A DNA stretch of 64,000 nucleotides from Pseudomonas sp. URMO17WK12:I11 (GCF_007677725.1 NZ_VEDF01000002.1:496001-560000), one strand, 5' to 3'. Positions 26,050-35,040 are shown, counted from the first letter of the stretch. Notes: generated from the sequence alone by a model not told the origin. Numbers and translations are program-made.

Positions 26050-26098
26050 CATTGGCGCGAGAGGGAGTTTCGCTTCTTCAGTTACTCGCGCATAGGCG

Positions 26099-27394
26099 TC
26101 ATAGACCCAACGCTTTCAAGCGACGATAGAGTGTCCGCTCACTCAAACCCAAGTGGCGAGCCAGCTCGCTGCGTGAACCGTTGAAGCGCTCCAGCGCCTC
26201 TGCAAGTTCGCTCAAGTCGCTACCTTTTCTGCGCTGAACATCTTTCCCGCGCTGCGCCGGACTGATGTCTTCGGGCAGATGCTCGGGACGGATCAAGCCG
26301 TCATCGGCGAATAGCTGCGCCCTGTCGAGGATATTGCGCAGCTCGCGAATGTTTCCTGGAAAGCTGTGCAGCTTCAGTTGTTGCAGCGCGGCGTGGGACA
26401 GGCTTGGCGCCGGTTCGCCGGTCATCCTGTGTAGCAGGGTTTCAGCCAGCAACGGCAGATCATCCACCCGCTCGCGCAAGGCCGGCAGGTGAATGGGAAA
26501 CGCGCTGATGCGGTAGTACAAGTCTTCGCGGAACGTCCCATCGCTCACCATTCGCTTCAGCGGCTTGTGCGTAGCTGAAACCAGGCGGAAGTCGGAATGT
26601 ACCGTCCGTAGGCTACCTACCGGCCGGAAACTGCCTGACTCGATCAGACGCAGCAGTTTCACCTGCATTGGCAGCGGCACCTCACCGATCTCATCAAGGA
26701 ACAGTGTGCCGCCATGTGCTGCTTCGGCCAGGCCTATCTTGCGTTGCGTGGCACCGGTGAATGCACCCTTCTCGTAACCAAACAGCTCGCTTTCAAAAAG
26801 TGATTCGGTCAGCCCGGTGCAGTCGACGATCACCAACGGCCCGGTGGCTCGCGTGCTCCCCATGTGGATGGCCCGGGCGAACAATTCCTTGCCGGTGCCG
26901 GACTCGCCCTGCAACAACACCGGTATCTGCGACGGCGCTGCGCGCTGGAGGCTGGCCAGAGCGGTCTTGAAGGCCGGCGCTCGTCCGACCAGGCCTTGCT
27001 GCTGGGGTTGTGCCGAGGCCAGCGTAATGCGGCTGAGACGCTCGACGAACGCCACCACCCTACCCTGTTGATCGAGAATTGGGCGAAGCTCCACATCGAC
27101 ATGTTCCGGCCCGCGTGGGGTGTGATGGATGTGCAACACGCGCTCGGGCACCTTGCTTTGCCACGCCTTGCGCATCGGGCAGTCCTCCCCGGCCTGGTCG
27201 CAAGGTACGGCGTAGTGGTGGGAAACGCGGTGACATTTCTCGCCCAGCGGTGCCTGTTCGTCACGGCCAAACTGGCGACGGTAAGCCGCATTGGCCGCCA
27301 GGATGTTGTAATCAGTGTCCAGCACGATCGTGGGTACGGCGTCGTGCTCCAGGTAGGACACCAGGGCTAGGATGAGTGGATGAGCTTCGAGCAT
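26099..27394 (-). CDS. fisR: Sigma-54-dependent activator, FisR-like sensor of sulfane sulfur
   Basis: 431 residues. N-terminal sensor domain (1-~125, PAS-like) with Cys54, Cys65 and Cys72. This Cys-X10-Cys-X6-Cys spacing is that of the sulfane-sulfur sensor FisR. The AAA+ domain follows, with Walker A GESGTGKE at 163-170 and GAFTGA at 210-215 (the loop that contacts sigma-54). A Fis-type helix-turn-helix closes the protein ([20 protein letters not shown]). It is divergent from the persulfide dioxygenase and SQR genes, which are the known targets of FisR. The symbol rests on the Cys pattern plus context. Confidence 0.85.
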   Translation of the reverse strand: MLEAHPLILALVSYLEHDAVPTIVLDTDYNILAANAAYRRQFGRDEQAPLGEKCHRVSHHYAVPCDQAGEDCPMRKAWQSKVPERVLHIHHTPRGPEHVDVELRPILDQQGRVVAFVERLSRITLASAQPQQQGLVGRAPAFKTALASLQRAAPSQIPVLLQGESGTGKELFARAIHMGSTRATGPLVIVDCTGLTESLFESELFGYEKGAFTGATQRKIGLAEAAHGGTLFLDEIGEVPLPMQVKLLRLIESGSFRPVGSLRTVHSDFRLVSATHKPLKRMVSDGTFREDLYYRISAFPIHLPALRERVDDLPLLAETLLHRMTGEPAPSLSHAALQQLKLHSFPGNIRELRNILDRAQLFADDGLIRPEHLPEDISPAQRGKDVQRRKGSDLSELAEALERFNGSRSELARHLGLSERTLYRRLKALGL

Positions 27395-27433
27395 GACGAC
27401 ACCGGTGGATGAACCTCAGGCAGCGTACCAAGG

Positions 27434-27483
27434 ACTGCCAAACACTGCCATTGACTGACAGCCCACTGCCAAGCTGACTGCCG
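27434..27483 (+). promoter_or_regulatory. ACTGCCA repeat array, candidate FisR upstream activator sequence
   Basis: ACTGCCA at 27434, 27444 and 27465, with variants ACTGACA at 27454 and ACTGCCG at 27477. Spacing is 10, 10, 11 and 12 bases, about one helical turn, so all lie on nearly one face. The array is 60-110 bases upstream of the candidate -24/-12 element, where enhancer-binding proteins usually sit. It could also act on the divergent regulator gene. Inference from pattern. Confidence 0.45.
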
Positions 27484-27544
27484 TTTTCTGCTTCTGCAGA
27501 GGTCCAAGAGCAGTAAAAGCCCCTGCACAGTAGTGTTTCCGGCC

Positions 27545-27560
27545 TGGCATACATCTTGAT
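27545..27560 (+). promoter_or_regulatory. Candidate sigma-54 (-24/-12) promoter of the persulfide dioxygenase operon
   Basis: TGGCAT, five bases, then TTGAT. The GG dinucleotide and spacing fit the sigma-54 consensus TGGCAC-N5-TTGCA, but the -12 GC is GA here. Supported by the adjacent sigma-54 activator gene; the deviation keeps this tentative. Confidence 0.35.
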
Positions 27561-27615
27561 GAGCCCTTCCCACTGCTGCGGCTGTCTACGGCGCAGCGGA
27601 TCTATGGAGAACGTG

Positions 27616-28500
27616 ATGATCATCGGTACTAACCTTCACGTGGACGCCTTCTATGACGAGGCAACCTCGACCGTCAGCTATCTGCTGATGGACCAACAAA
27701 CCCGACACTGTGCCTTGGTGGACAGCGTGCTGGACTATGACCCCAAGTCTGGACGCACCTCCAGCGTTTCCGCCGATCGGCTTGTCGAACGTGTCATTGC
27801 ACTGGGCGCCAAGGTACAGTGGCTGTTGGAAACCCATGTTCACGCTGATCACCTTTCGGCAGCGGCCTATCTCAAGGCCAAGCTTGGCGGGAGCATCGCC
27901 ATAGGCGCGAACATTACCCAGGTACAGAAAGTCTTCGGGGCGCTGTTCAATGCCGAAGCTGGCTTCGCGCGCAATGGCAGCCAGTTCGACGTCTTGTTCG
28001 AAGACGAAGAAGGGTTCCGCATCGGCAACCTGCGAGCTCGGGCGCTGCATACGCCAGGTCACACTCCAGCGTGCATGAGCTACCTGGTGGAGGACGCCGG
28101 GGAGCAGGCGTTGTTCGTTGGCGATACCCTCTTCATGCCAGACTACGGCACCGCGCGTTGCGACTTCCCTGGTGCCGATGCGCGCACGCTGTACAGGTCG
28201 ATCCTTCGGCTTCTGGCATTTCCAGACCGCACCCAACTGTTCATGTGCCATGACTACCTGCCTGGTGGGCGGCCCCTGCGCTACCTCACCACCGTGGCCG
28301 AACAACGCGCCAGCAACATTCACGTCCGCCATGGCATAGACGAAGACAGCTTCGTCAGCATGCGCGAGGCCCGCGACAAGACGCTGGACATGCCCCTGCT
28401 CCTGTTGCCATCGGTGCAGGTGAACATGCGCGGCGGACAACTGCCCGAGCCTGAAGAGAATGGTGTCAGTTATCTGAAGATACCCCTCAACAAACTCTGA
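27616..28500 (+). CDS. pdo: ETHE1-like persulfide dioxygenase (metallo-beta-lactamase fold)
   Basis: 294 residues. Oxidises glutathione persulfide to sulfite. The metal-site motif HVHADH is at residues 74-79, His149 lies in HTPGHT, Asp170 in VGDTLF and His212 in MCHDY. The YDPKSGR and FMPDYGTARCDFPGADA segments are typical of the ETHE1/Blh group. The ATG at 27616 has GGAGA 6 bases upstream; an in-frame ATG at 27604 lacks a good ribosome site. First gene of an apparent operon with the SQR and TauE genes and divergent from the FisR-like regulator. Confidence 0.88.
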   Translation: MIIGTNLHVDAFYDEATSTVSYLLMDQQTRHCALVDSVLDYDPKSGRTSSVSADRLVERVIALGAKVQWLLETHVHADHLSAAAYLKAKLGGSIAIGANITQVQKVFGALFNAEAGFARNGSQFDVLFEDEEGFRIGNLRARALHTPGHTPACMSYLVEDAGEQALFVGDTLFMPDYGTARCDFPGADARTLYRSILRLLAFPDRTQLFMCHDYLPGGRPLRYLTTVAEQRASNIHVRHGIDEDSFVSMREARDKTLDMPLLLLPSVQVNMRGGQLPEPEENGVSYLKIPLNKL

Positions 28501-28532
28501 ATGCTTCGGCCCCATCACTCGAGAGATCTGCC

Positions 28533-29789
28533 ATGCCTGCCAATCACGACCACCACAAGGTGGTCATCGTCGGTGCCGGTGCTGCCGGCATCGCCACTGC
28601 TGCGAGCCTCATCGCCCGCGACCCCTCGCTCGACATCGCGCTGATCGACCCTGCCGATGTGCACTATTACCAGCCAGGCTGGACCATGGTCGGCGCAGGC
28701 GTGTTTCAGGCGCCAAGCACAGCCCGACCCATGCAATCGGTCATTCCCCGAGGTGTGCGCTGGATCCAGGCGCACGTGCAGGGGTTCGATCCGTCAGGTC
28801 AAACAGTCCTGCTCGCAGGCGGCCGCGCCATCAGCTATGAGCAATTGGTGGTGTGCCCAGGGCTGAAGCTCGACTGGCAGGCCATCGATGGCCTTGCCCA
28901 GACCTTGGGCCGCAATGGTGTGACCTCGAACTACCGCTACGACCTGGCGCCCTACACGTGGCAGCTTGTGCGGAGCCTCAAGCAAGGGCGGGCACTGTTC
29001 ACCCAACCGCCCATGCCGATCAAATGCGCGGGTGCCCCGCAAAAGGCGCTGTACCTGGCGTGCGATTACTGGCGGCAAAACGGGAGGCTTGGCCAGGTCA
29101 AGGCCAGCTTCTGCACTGCCGGCAACGTGCTGTTCGGGGTGTCCGAGTACGTACCTGCCTTGATGAGCTACATCGACAAGTACGCTGTAGATCTGAGGTT
29201 CAGTCAGCGTCTGGTAGCGGTGGATGGAGCGAATCGCACCGCTACCTTCGCCTGTAATTTGCCAGACGGGAGCGTCGAGCACCGCACTGAAGCATTCGAC
29301 ATGCTGCACGTGGTACCGCCGCAAGTCGCGCCAGACTTCATTGCCCAGAGTGCGTTGGCAGATGCGACCGGCTGGGTCGATGTCGACCCCCATACCCTGC
29401 GCCACCGGCGCTTCGACAACATCCATGCCTTGGGCGATGTGGCCAATACCAGCAACGCCAAGACCGCCGCGGCTGCACGCAAGCAGGCGCCGGTGGTGGC
29501 CAACAATGTGCTGGTGGCATTGGGCCGGTTGCCAACGCTTGCGCATTACGACGGTTATGGTTCGTGCCCATTGACCGTTGAGCGGGGCAAGATCGTCCTG
29601 GCTGAATTCACCTACGGCGGCACGTTGGCGCCGAGTTTTCCGGGCTGGCTGCTCGACGGCCGTCAACCCACCCGCCTGGCATGGCTGCTCAAGGCGCGCG
29701 TGCTGCCTGCGCTCTATTGGCAAGCGATGCTCAAAGGTCGTGAGTGGCTGGCGCGACCGAAACCACTGCGGGCCGAGGGCGCTGAGTGA
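28533..29789 (+). CDS. sqr: Sulfide:quinone oxidoreductase
   Basis: 418 residues. FAD-dependent flavoprotein that oxidises H2S to persulfide and passes electrons to quinone. The FAD motif VIVGAGAAGIA is at residues 11-21, a second FAD contact GDVAN at 301-305, and the redox cysteines are Cys165 (PIKCAGAPQKALYL) and Cys345 (GYGSCPLTVERGK). That spacing and sequence fit type II (mitochondrial-like) SQR. Its product feeds the dioxygenase encoded upstream. The downstream gene overlaps by 4 bases. Confidence 0.88.
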   Translation: MPANHDHHKVVIVGAGAAGIATAASLIARDPSLDIALIDPADVHYYQPGWTMVGAGVFQAPSTARPMQSVIPRGVRWIQAHVQGFDPSGQTVLLAGGRAISYEQLVVCPGLKLDWQAIDGLAQTLGRNGVTSNYRYDLAPYTWQLVRSLKQGRALFTQPPMPIKCAGAPQKALYLACDYWRQNGRLGQVKASFCTAGNVLFGVSEYVPALMSYIDKYAVDLRFSQRLVAVDGANRTATFACNLPDGSVEHRTEAFDMLHVVPPQVAPDFIAQSALADATGWVDVDPHTLRHRRFDNIHALGDVANTSNAKTAAAARKQAPVVANNVLVALGRLPTLAHYDGYGSCPLTVERGKIVLAEFTYGGTLAPSFPGWLLDGRQPTRLAWLLKARVLPALYWQAMLKGREWLARPKPLRAEGAE

Positions 29790-30604
29790 TCGAGCATCAG
29801 CTACTGGGCGCAGCACTGGGTGCCATCATCGGTGCGGTACTGGCGCTGACCGGCGCGGGCGGTGGCATCCTGGCTGTGCCGCTGCTGGTGTTCGGCCTGG
29901 GCCTTTCGATGGTCGAAGCCGCCCCGATCGGCCTGCTGGCCGTAGGGCTGGCTGCTGGGGTCGGCGCTGTGCTGGGCTTGCGCGAAGGTCGAGTGCGTTA
30001 CCGCGCTGCGTTGTTCATTGCCGCCATCGGTGTGGCAGCCGCGCCGCTCGGTTTGCTGCTCGCCCATCGTTTGCCGAATGCGCCGCTGGCGTTGCTGTTC
30101 GCAGGTGTGTTGGGCTACGCATGCCTACGCACCTGGCGTAAGGCTGCCAAAGCGTTACGCGGTGAGCATGACAGTGCGCATCGGTTCATCGAGCCCTGCG
30201 TGCTCAATCCCCTGCAAGGCCGCCTACGCTGGACCTTGCCATGTGCGCGTGCACTGGCGTTGACGGGTGCGGTGTCTGGGTTGCTCTCGGGCCTGCTAGG
30301 GGTGGGAGGCGGTTTCGTCATCATTCCAGCATTGAACCGCTACACCAACCTGCGCATGGAAAGCATCGTGGCGACGTCGCTTGCAGTCATCGCCTTGGTT
30401 TCGGCTGGCAGCGTGGTCAGCGCCAGCGTCAGTGGCCTGTTGCACTGGTGGATCGGTGGGCCTTTCGCCCTTGGGGCGGTAGTCGGGTTGCTGCTGGCCA
30501 GGCCTTGGACCAGCAGGATCGCCGGCCCCCGCTTGCAGCAACTGTTCGCGCTGGCGGGCTGGACCGCAGCGCTATTGTTGGCGGCCAGGGTGCTATGGCG
30601 CTAG
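29786..30604 (+). CDS. TauE/SafE-family sulfite/sulfonate exporter
   Basis: 272 residues, all hydrophobic with about seven or eight membrane helices. Two-fold repeats carry the Gly-rich motifs TGAGGGILAVPLLVFGLGL and GLLGVGGGFVIIPALNRY. The start is GTG, overlapping the SQR stop (GTGA), so it is translationally coupled. By context it probably exports the sulfite made by the persulfide dioxygenase. Its 3' end overlaps the convergent LysR gene by 12 bases. Confidence 0.85.
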   Translation: MIEHQLLGAALGAIIGAVLALTGAGGGILAVPLLVFGLGLSMVEAAPIGLLAVGLAAGVGAVLGLREGRVRYRAALFIAAIGVAAAPLGLLLAHRLPNAPLALLFAGVLGYACLRTWRKAAKALRGEHDSAHRFIEPCVLNPLQGRLRWTLPCARALALTGAVSGLLSGLLGVGGGFVIIPALNRYTNLRMESIVATSLAVIALVSAGSVVSASVSGLLHWWIGGPFALGAVVGLLLARPWTSRIAGPRLQQLFALAGWTAALLLAARVLWR

Positions 30605-31480
30605 CAAGGCATCCTGCTCCTGCGCGCACAGCTCCAGCAAGTAGTCCCAGACCACTCGCAGGCGTACCGACTTGTGCAGTTCGCGACGGGTACAGATCCA
30701 GTAACTGCGCTGGATGGTTTCGCTGGGCAGCACCCGCACCAGTGCCGGATCATGCCGAGCCATGTAATTGGGCAGCACGGCGATGCCCAGCCCTGCCCGC
30801 GCCGCGATCTGCTGTGCGATCACGCTGGTACTGCGAAACGCCACGCTCGGAGCACGGCAGAAGCTGTTGAGAAACAGCAGCTCCTGGCTGAACAGCAAGT
30901 CGTCGACATAGCCGATCCAGCTATGACGAGCCAGGTCGTCGCGGTTGCGCAGCGGCGGAGCGCGGTCCAGGTACTCCTGGCTTGCGTACAACGCCAGACG
31001 ATAATCGGTGAGTTTGCGGGTGATCAGCAGATCGGCGTTGGGCCGTTCCAGATGAATGCTGATCTCCGCTTCGCGATTGAGGATGCTGACGAAGCGCGGC
31101 ACGGCCACCAGCTCGACTTCCAGGCCCGGATAGCGCGCGAACAGCTCGTGCATGCGTGGGGTGAAGAACATGATGCCGATGCCCTCGGTCACCCCCAGGC
31201 GAATCTTGCCCAGCGGGGTGAGCGCCTGGGTGATTTCCTCCTGCGCCAGCAGCGCTACATTTTCCATCGCCTCGGCATGTTTGAGCAGCGCCTGGCCCGA
31301 TGGCGTGAGCGCGTAACCCTGGGCGTGCTGCACGAACAGTGGCGTGCCCAGGCTTTTCTCGATGCTCTCGATATGCCGGGCCACCGTGCTATGGGTGGTA
31401 TTGAGCCGCTTCGCCGCTGTCAGTAGCCGGCCACTGCGCTGCAATTCGAGAAAAAACCGCAGATCGTTCCAGTCGAACAT
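30593..31480 (-). CDS. LysR-family transcriptional regulator
   Basis: 295 residues. N-terminal winged helix-turn-helix (MFDWNDLRFFLELQRSGRL, then AAKRLNTTHSTVARHIESIE) and a periplasmic-binding-like effector domain. The ATG at 31480 has AAGGAC upstream. An in-frame Met 32 codons earlier is rejected because it would extend through the operator-like palindromes. It is divergent from the GMC oxidoreductase and is the obvious candidate to control it. Inducer unknown. Confidence 0.9.
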   Translation of the reverse strand: MFDWNDLRFFLELQRSGRLLTAAKRLNTTHSTVARHIESIEKSLGTPLFVQHAQGYALTPSGQALLKHAEAMENVALLAQEEITQALTPLGKIRLGVTEGIGIMFFTPRMHELFARYPGLEVELVAVPRFVSILNREAEISIHLERPNADLLITRKLTDYRLALYASQEYLDRAPPLRNRDDLARHSWIGYVDDLLFSQELLFLNSFCRAPSVAFRSTSVIAQQIAARAGLGIAVLPNYMARHDPALVRVLPSETIQRSYWICTRRELHKSVRLRVVWDYLLELCAQEQDALLAP

Positions 31481-31665
31481 GCTTGTCCTTTTTGGCAGTT
31501 CGTTGCGGCCGGTTGATGTGCCTGTGCAATAAGGCACACATGGCCGGATCGGCTCAGATGCTGTGCTAAAACGCACAACGGCTGCGCGAAATCGCGTGTT
31601 TCATTAGCGAAATTACTCACTAAGATGAAACACGACAAGAATAATAATCAGGCGCGAGGTCGCAC
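31481..31665. promoter_or_regulatory. Regulatory gap between LysR and GMC genes with three palindromes
   Basis: Two palindromes of identical layout, TGTGC-N6-GCACA, at 31523-31538 and 31562-31577, 39 bases apart. The first is nested in a longer TGTGCCT-N8-AGGCACA repeat (31517-31538). A perfect 10-bp inverted repeat, CGTGTTTCAT (31595) with ATGAAACACG (31625), lies nearer the GMC gene with a 20-base spacer. Likely operators for the divergent LysR protein; inferred. Confidence 0.55.
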
Positions 31666-33312
31666 ATGCCATCAGCCGATTCTGTCTACGACTACGTGGT
31701 CGTGGGCGCCGGTCCCGCCGGTTGCCTGCTGGCCAACCGTCTGTCCGCCGACCCTGCCAGCCGGGTGCTATTGCTCGAAGCGGGTGGTCGTGACAATTAC
31801 CCATGGATTCACATCCCCGTGGGCTACTTGTATTGCATCAACAATCCGCGCACCGATTGGTGCTTCAAAACCGAGGCGCAAGCAGGGCTGGACGGCCGAG
31901 CGTTGGGCTATCCGCGCGGCAAGGTCCTGGGTGGCTGCTCGTCGATCAACGGCATGATCTACATGCGTGGCCAGGCGGCGGATTACGATCACTGGGCCGA
32001 ACTGGGCAATGCGGGCTGGGCCTGGAAGGATGTCTTGCCCCTGTTCAAGGCCAGCGAAAATCACTTCGCCGGCGCTTGCGAGCATCATGGCAGCGAGGGT
32101 GAATGGCGCGTCGAGCGTCAGCGCTACAGCTGGCCAATCCTCGAGGCGTTTCGTGACGCTGCCGAGCAGACTGGCATTGCCAAGGTCGAGGATTTCAACA
32201 CGGGCGACAATCAGGGCTGTGGCTATTTTCAGGTTAACCAGCGCAGCGGCGTGCGCTGGAATGCCGCCAAGGCGTTTCTACGGCCAGTCAAGGATCGCCC
32301 GAACCTCACGGTACTGACCGGGGTGCAGGTCGACCAGGTGTTGTTGAGCAACACCCGCGCCCGCGCCGTCAGGGCGTTGTGGCAAGGCCAATGGCATGAG
32401 TTCGGCGCCCGACGCGAGATCATTCTCTGCGCGGGCGCGGTAGGCTCCCCGGGCATACTCCAGCGCTCTGGTATCGGGCCGCGCATTTTGCTTGAGCGCT
32501 TGGGTATCGGTGTGCGGCATGATATGCCAGGTGTCGGCAGTAACTTGCAAGATCACCTGCAGCTACGGCTGATCTATCAGATTCGCAACGCTCGCACGCT
32601 TAACCAGATGGCCGGCAGCCTATGGGGCAAGATGGGCATGGGGCTGCGTTATCTCTATGATCGCAGCGGGCCACTGGCCATGGCCCCGAGCCAGCTGGGC
32701 GCGTTTGTGCGCTCCAGCCCGGAACAGGCGACGCCCAACCTGCAATACCATGTGCAACCGCTATCGCTGGAGCGTTTTGGCGAACCGCTGCATGCGTTCC
32801 CCGCTTTCACGGCATCGGTATGCAACCTGCGGCCGGCGAGTCGTGGGCGCATCGACATTCGCGATGCCGACATGCACAGCGCGCCGTTGATCGACCCCAA
32901 TTACCTGAGCGACCCCCAAGACCTGCGCGTGGCGGCCGACGCCATTCGCCTCACCCGGCGCATCGTCCAGGCCCCTGCCCTCGCCGCCTATGGGCCGCAG
33001 GAGTATTTGCCAGGCCCGTCGCTGCAAAGCGAGCTGGCGTTGTTCGAGGCAGCAGGCAAGATCGGCACGACGATTTTCCATCCAGTCGGCACCTGCCGCA
33101 TGGGCAATAGCGCAATGGACGTTGTGGATAACCAGTTGCGCGTCCACGGCGTACCCGGCCTGCGCGTGGCGGATGCCTCGATCATGCCGCAGATCACCTC
33201 GGGCAACACCTGTTCCCCTACCCTCATGATCGCCGAGAAGGCGGCCCAACTGATCCTCGAAGGAGCGGCGACCCAGACCTACCTGAACCACGACGCGATA
33301 CCGACGCCCTGA
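31666..33312 (+). CDS. GMC-family FAD-dependent oxidoreductase (choline dehydrogenase-like)
   Basis: 548 residues. N-terminal FAD motif VVVGAGPAGCLLANRL (residues ~11-26), GMC signature 1 PRGKVLGGCSSINGMIYMRG, the signature 2 region around GAVGSPGILQRSGIGP, and the C-terminal catalytic region FHPVGTCRMG plus GNTCSPTLMIAEKAA. It oxidises an alcohol; similarity to choline or glucose-type dehydrogenases does not fix the substrate. No bet genes (betA/B/I) are adjacent. Downstream is an MHS-type transporter, which suggests uptake and oxidation of one compound. Confidence 0.88.
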   Translation: MPSADSVYDYVVVGAGPAGCLLANRLSADPASRVLLLEAGGRDNYPWIHIPVGYLYCINNPRTDWCFKTEAQAGLDGRALGYPRGKVLGGCSSINGMIYMRGQAADYDHWAELGNAGWAWKDVLPLFKASENHFAGACEHHGSEGEWRVERQRYSWPILEAFRDAAEQTGIAKVEDFNTGDNQGCGYFQVNQRSGVRWNAAKAFLRPVKDRPNLTVLTGVQVDQVLLSNTRARAVRALWQGQWHEFGARREIILCAGAVGSPGILQRSGIGPRILLERLGIGVRHDMPGVGSNLQDHLQLRLIYQIRNARTLNQMAGSLWGKMGMGLRYLYDRSGPLAMAPSQLGAFVRSSPEQATPNLQYHVQPLSLERFGEPLHAFPAFTASVCNLRPASRGRIDIRDADMHSAPLIDPNYLSDPQDLRVAADAIRLTRRIVQAPALAAYGPQEYLPGPSLQSELALFEAAGKIGTTIFHPVGTCRMGNSAMDVVDNQLRVHGVPGLRVADASIMPQITSGNTCSPTLMIAEKAAQLILEGAATQTYLNHDAIPTP

Positions 33313-33409
33313 CCCGGGTGTGTGCAACACCGGCAGCTGGCGGTCAGCAGCAGCCGACAGTGGAACAACAAGAATAATCACTGTGGCCTGCGGGCCGAGG
33401 ACAGCAACG

Positions 33410-35029
33410 ATGTCGGATTACATCCAAGAGCAGGGTGCAACGTCGAGCACATCCAGCCGGCGTGAAGAGCGCAAGATCATCTTCGCGTCGTCATTGGGTA
33501 CCGTGTTCGAGTGGTATGACTTTTTTCTGTACGGTGCGCTGGCGGCGGTCATCAGCAAGCAGTTCTTCGCTGGCGTGAATGACACCACCGCCTTCATCTT
33601 TGCCCTGATGGCTTTCGCTGCAGGCTTTCTGGTGCGACCGTTCGGGGCGCTGGTATTCGGTCGCCTGGGTGACATGATCGGGCGCAAGTACACCTTCCTC
33701 GTCACCATCGTGCTGATGGGCCTGTCGACCTTCGCCGTGGGCCTACTGCCCACCTATGCCAGCATCGGTATCGCCGCGCCCATCATCCTGGTGGTATTGC
33801 GCATGCTGCAGGGGCTGGCACTGGGCGGTGAATACGGCGGCGCCGCGACCTATGTGGCTGAACACGCACCGCCAGGCAAACGAGGGTTCCACACGGGCTT
33901 CATCCAGTCCACGGCCACACTGGGTCTGCTGTTGTCGCTGCTGGTGGTCCTGGGTAGCCGCTATGTCACCGGCGACGAATTCGAGACCTGGGGCTGGCGT
34001 TTGCCATTCTTGCTGTCGATCGTGCTGCTGGGGATCTCGACCTGGATTCGCATGAGCATGCATGAATCTCCGGCCTTCGTGAAAATGAAAGCCCAAGGCA
34101 AGATCAGCAAGTCGCCGATCCGCGAATCGTTCACCTCCTGGCCCAATCTCAAGGTGGTGCTGACGGCACTGTTCAGCATCAATGCCGGGCAAGCCGTGAC
34201 TTTCTACACCGCGCAGTTCTACGTGCTGTTCTTCATGACGCAGATGCTCAAGATGGATCCGGCGCAAGCCAATACGCTGTTGATCATCAGCGTGGTGATC
34301 GGCGCGCCGTTCTTCGTGTTCTTCGGCTGGTTGTCCGACCGTATTGGCCGTAAACCGATCCTGATGCTCGGTTTGCTGCTGGCCACCGTGCTGTATTTCC
34401 CGATGTTCAAGGCGCTGAGCCACTATGCCAACCCGCAGATCGACGCTGCCAGCCGTCAAGCACCCATCGTGGTGACGGCCGATCCCCAGGGCTGCACATT
34501 CCAGTTCGACCCGGTAGGCAAGGCGCGCTTCGACAGCCCGTGCGATAAGGTCAAGACCTTCCTGGTCAAGCAGGGCCTGCCTTACAGTTCGGTAAACGTG
34601 GCCGGTAGCGAAGTTGTGGTGAACATCGGTGACAAGTCGATCAATGGCTTCGACGAGAGCGCAATGCGCGCGGCGATCGAACAGGCTGGGTACCCGGCCA
34701 AGGCTGATCCGGGGCAGGTCAACCAGGTCATGGTGGTGGTGTTGATCGTTGCCATGATCCTGATCGCGACCATGACCTATGGGCCACTGGCTGCAGTAAT
34801 GGTCGAGTTGTTCCCCACCCGTATCCGCTATACCTCCATGTCCCTGCCCTATCACATCGGTAACGGCTGGTTCGGGGGCTTCCTGCCGACTGTGTCGTTT
34901 GCCTTGGTCGTTTACACCGGCGATATCTTCTACGGCCTGTGGTATCCGGTGCTGGTGACCGGGATCAGCCTGATCGTGGGGATTTTCTGCCTGAAGGAAA
35001 CCAAGGACGTCGACATCGACAAAGTCTGA
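33410..35029 (+). CDS. MFS metabolite:proton symporter (MHS family) with a large loop insert
   Basis: 539 residues with 12 expected membrane helices. ASSLGTVFEWYDFFLYG and GRLGDMIGRKYTF are typical of the metabolite:H+ symporter branch (ShiA, ProP, KgtP). Between about residues 340 and 438, in the second half, lies a hydrophilic insert of about 100 residues. It contains Cys362 and Cys378 and probably forms a compact extracytoplasmic domain. The ATG at 33410 has GAGGA upstream. Follows the GMC gene by 97 bases; substrate unknown. Confidence 0.88.
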   Translation: MSDYIQEQGATSSTSSRREERKIIFASSLGTVFEWYDFFLYGALAAVISKQFFAGVNDTTAFIFALMAFAAGFLVRPFGALVFGRLGDMIGRKYTFLVTIVLMGLSTFAVGLLPTYASIGIAAPIILVVLRMLQGLALGGEYGGAATYVAEHAPPGKRGFHTGFIQSTATLGLLLSLLVVLGSRYVTGDEFETWGWRLPFLLSIVLLGISTWIRMSMHESPAFVKMKAQGKISKSPIRESFTSWPNLKVVLTALFSINAGQAVTFYTAQFYVLFFMTQMLKMDPAQANTLLIISVVIGAPFFVFFGWLSDRIGRKPILMLGLLLATVLYFPMFKALSHYANPQIDAASRQAPIVVTADPQGCTFQFDPVGKARFDSPCDKVKTFLVKQGLPYSSVNVAGSEVVVNIGDKSINGFDESAMRAAIEQAGYPAKADPGQVNQVMVVVLIVAMILIATMTYGPLAAVMVELFPTRIRYTSMSLPYHIGNGWFGGFLPTVSFALVVYTGDIFYGLWYPVLVTGISLIVGIFCLKETKDVDIDKV

Positions 35030-35040
35030 AAGCAGGCATA

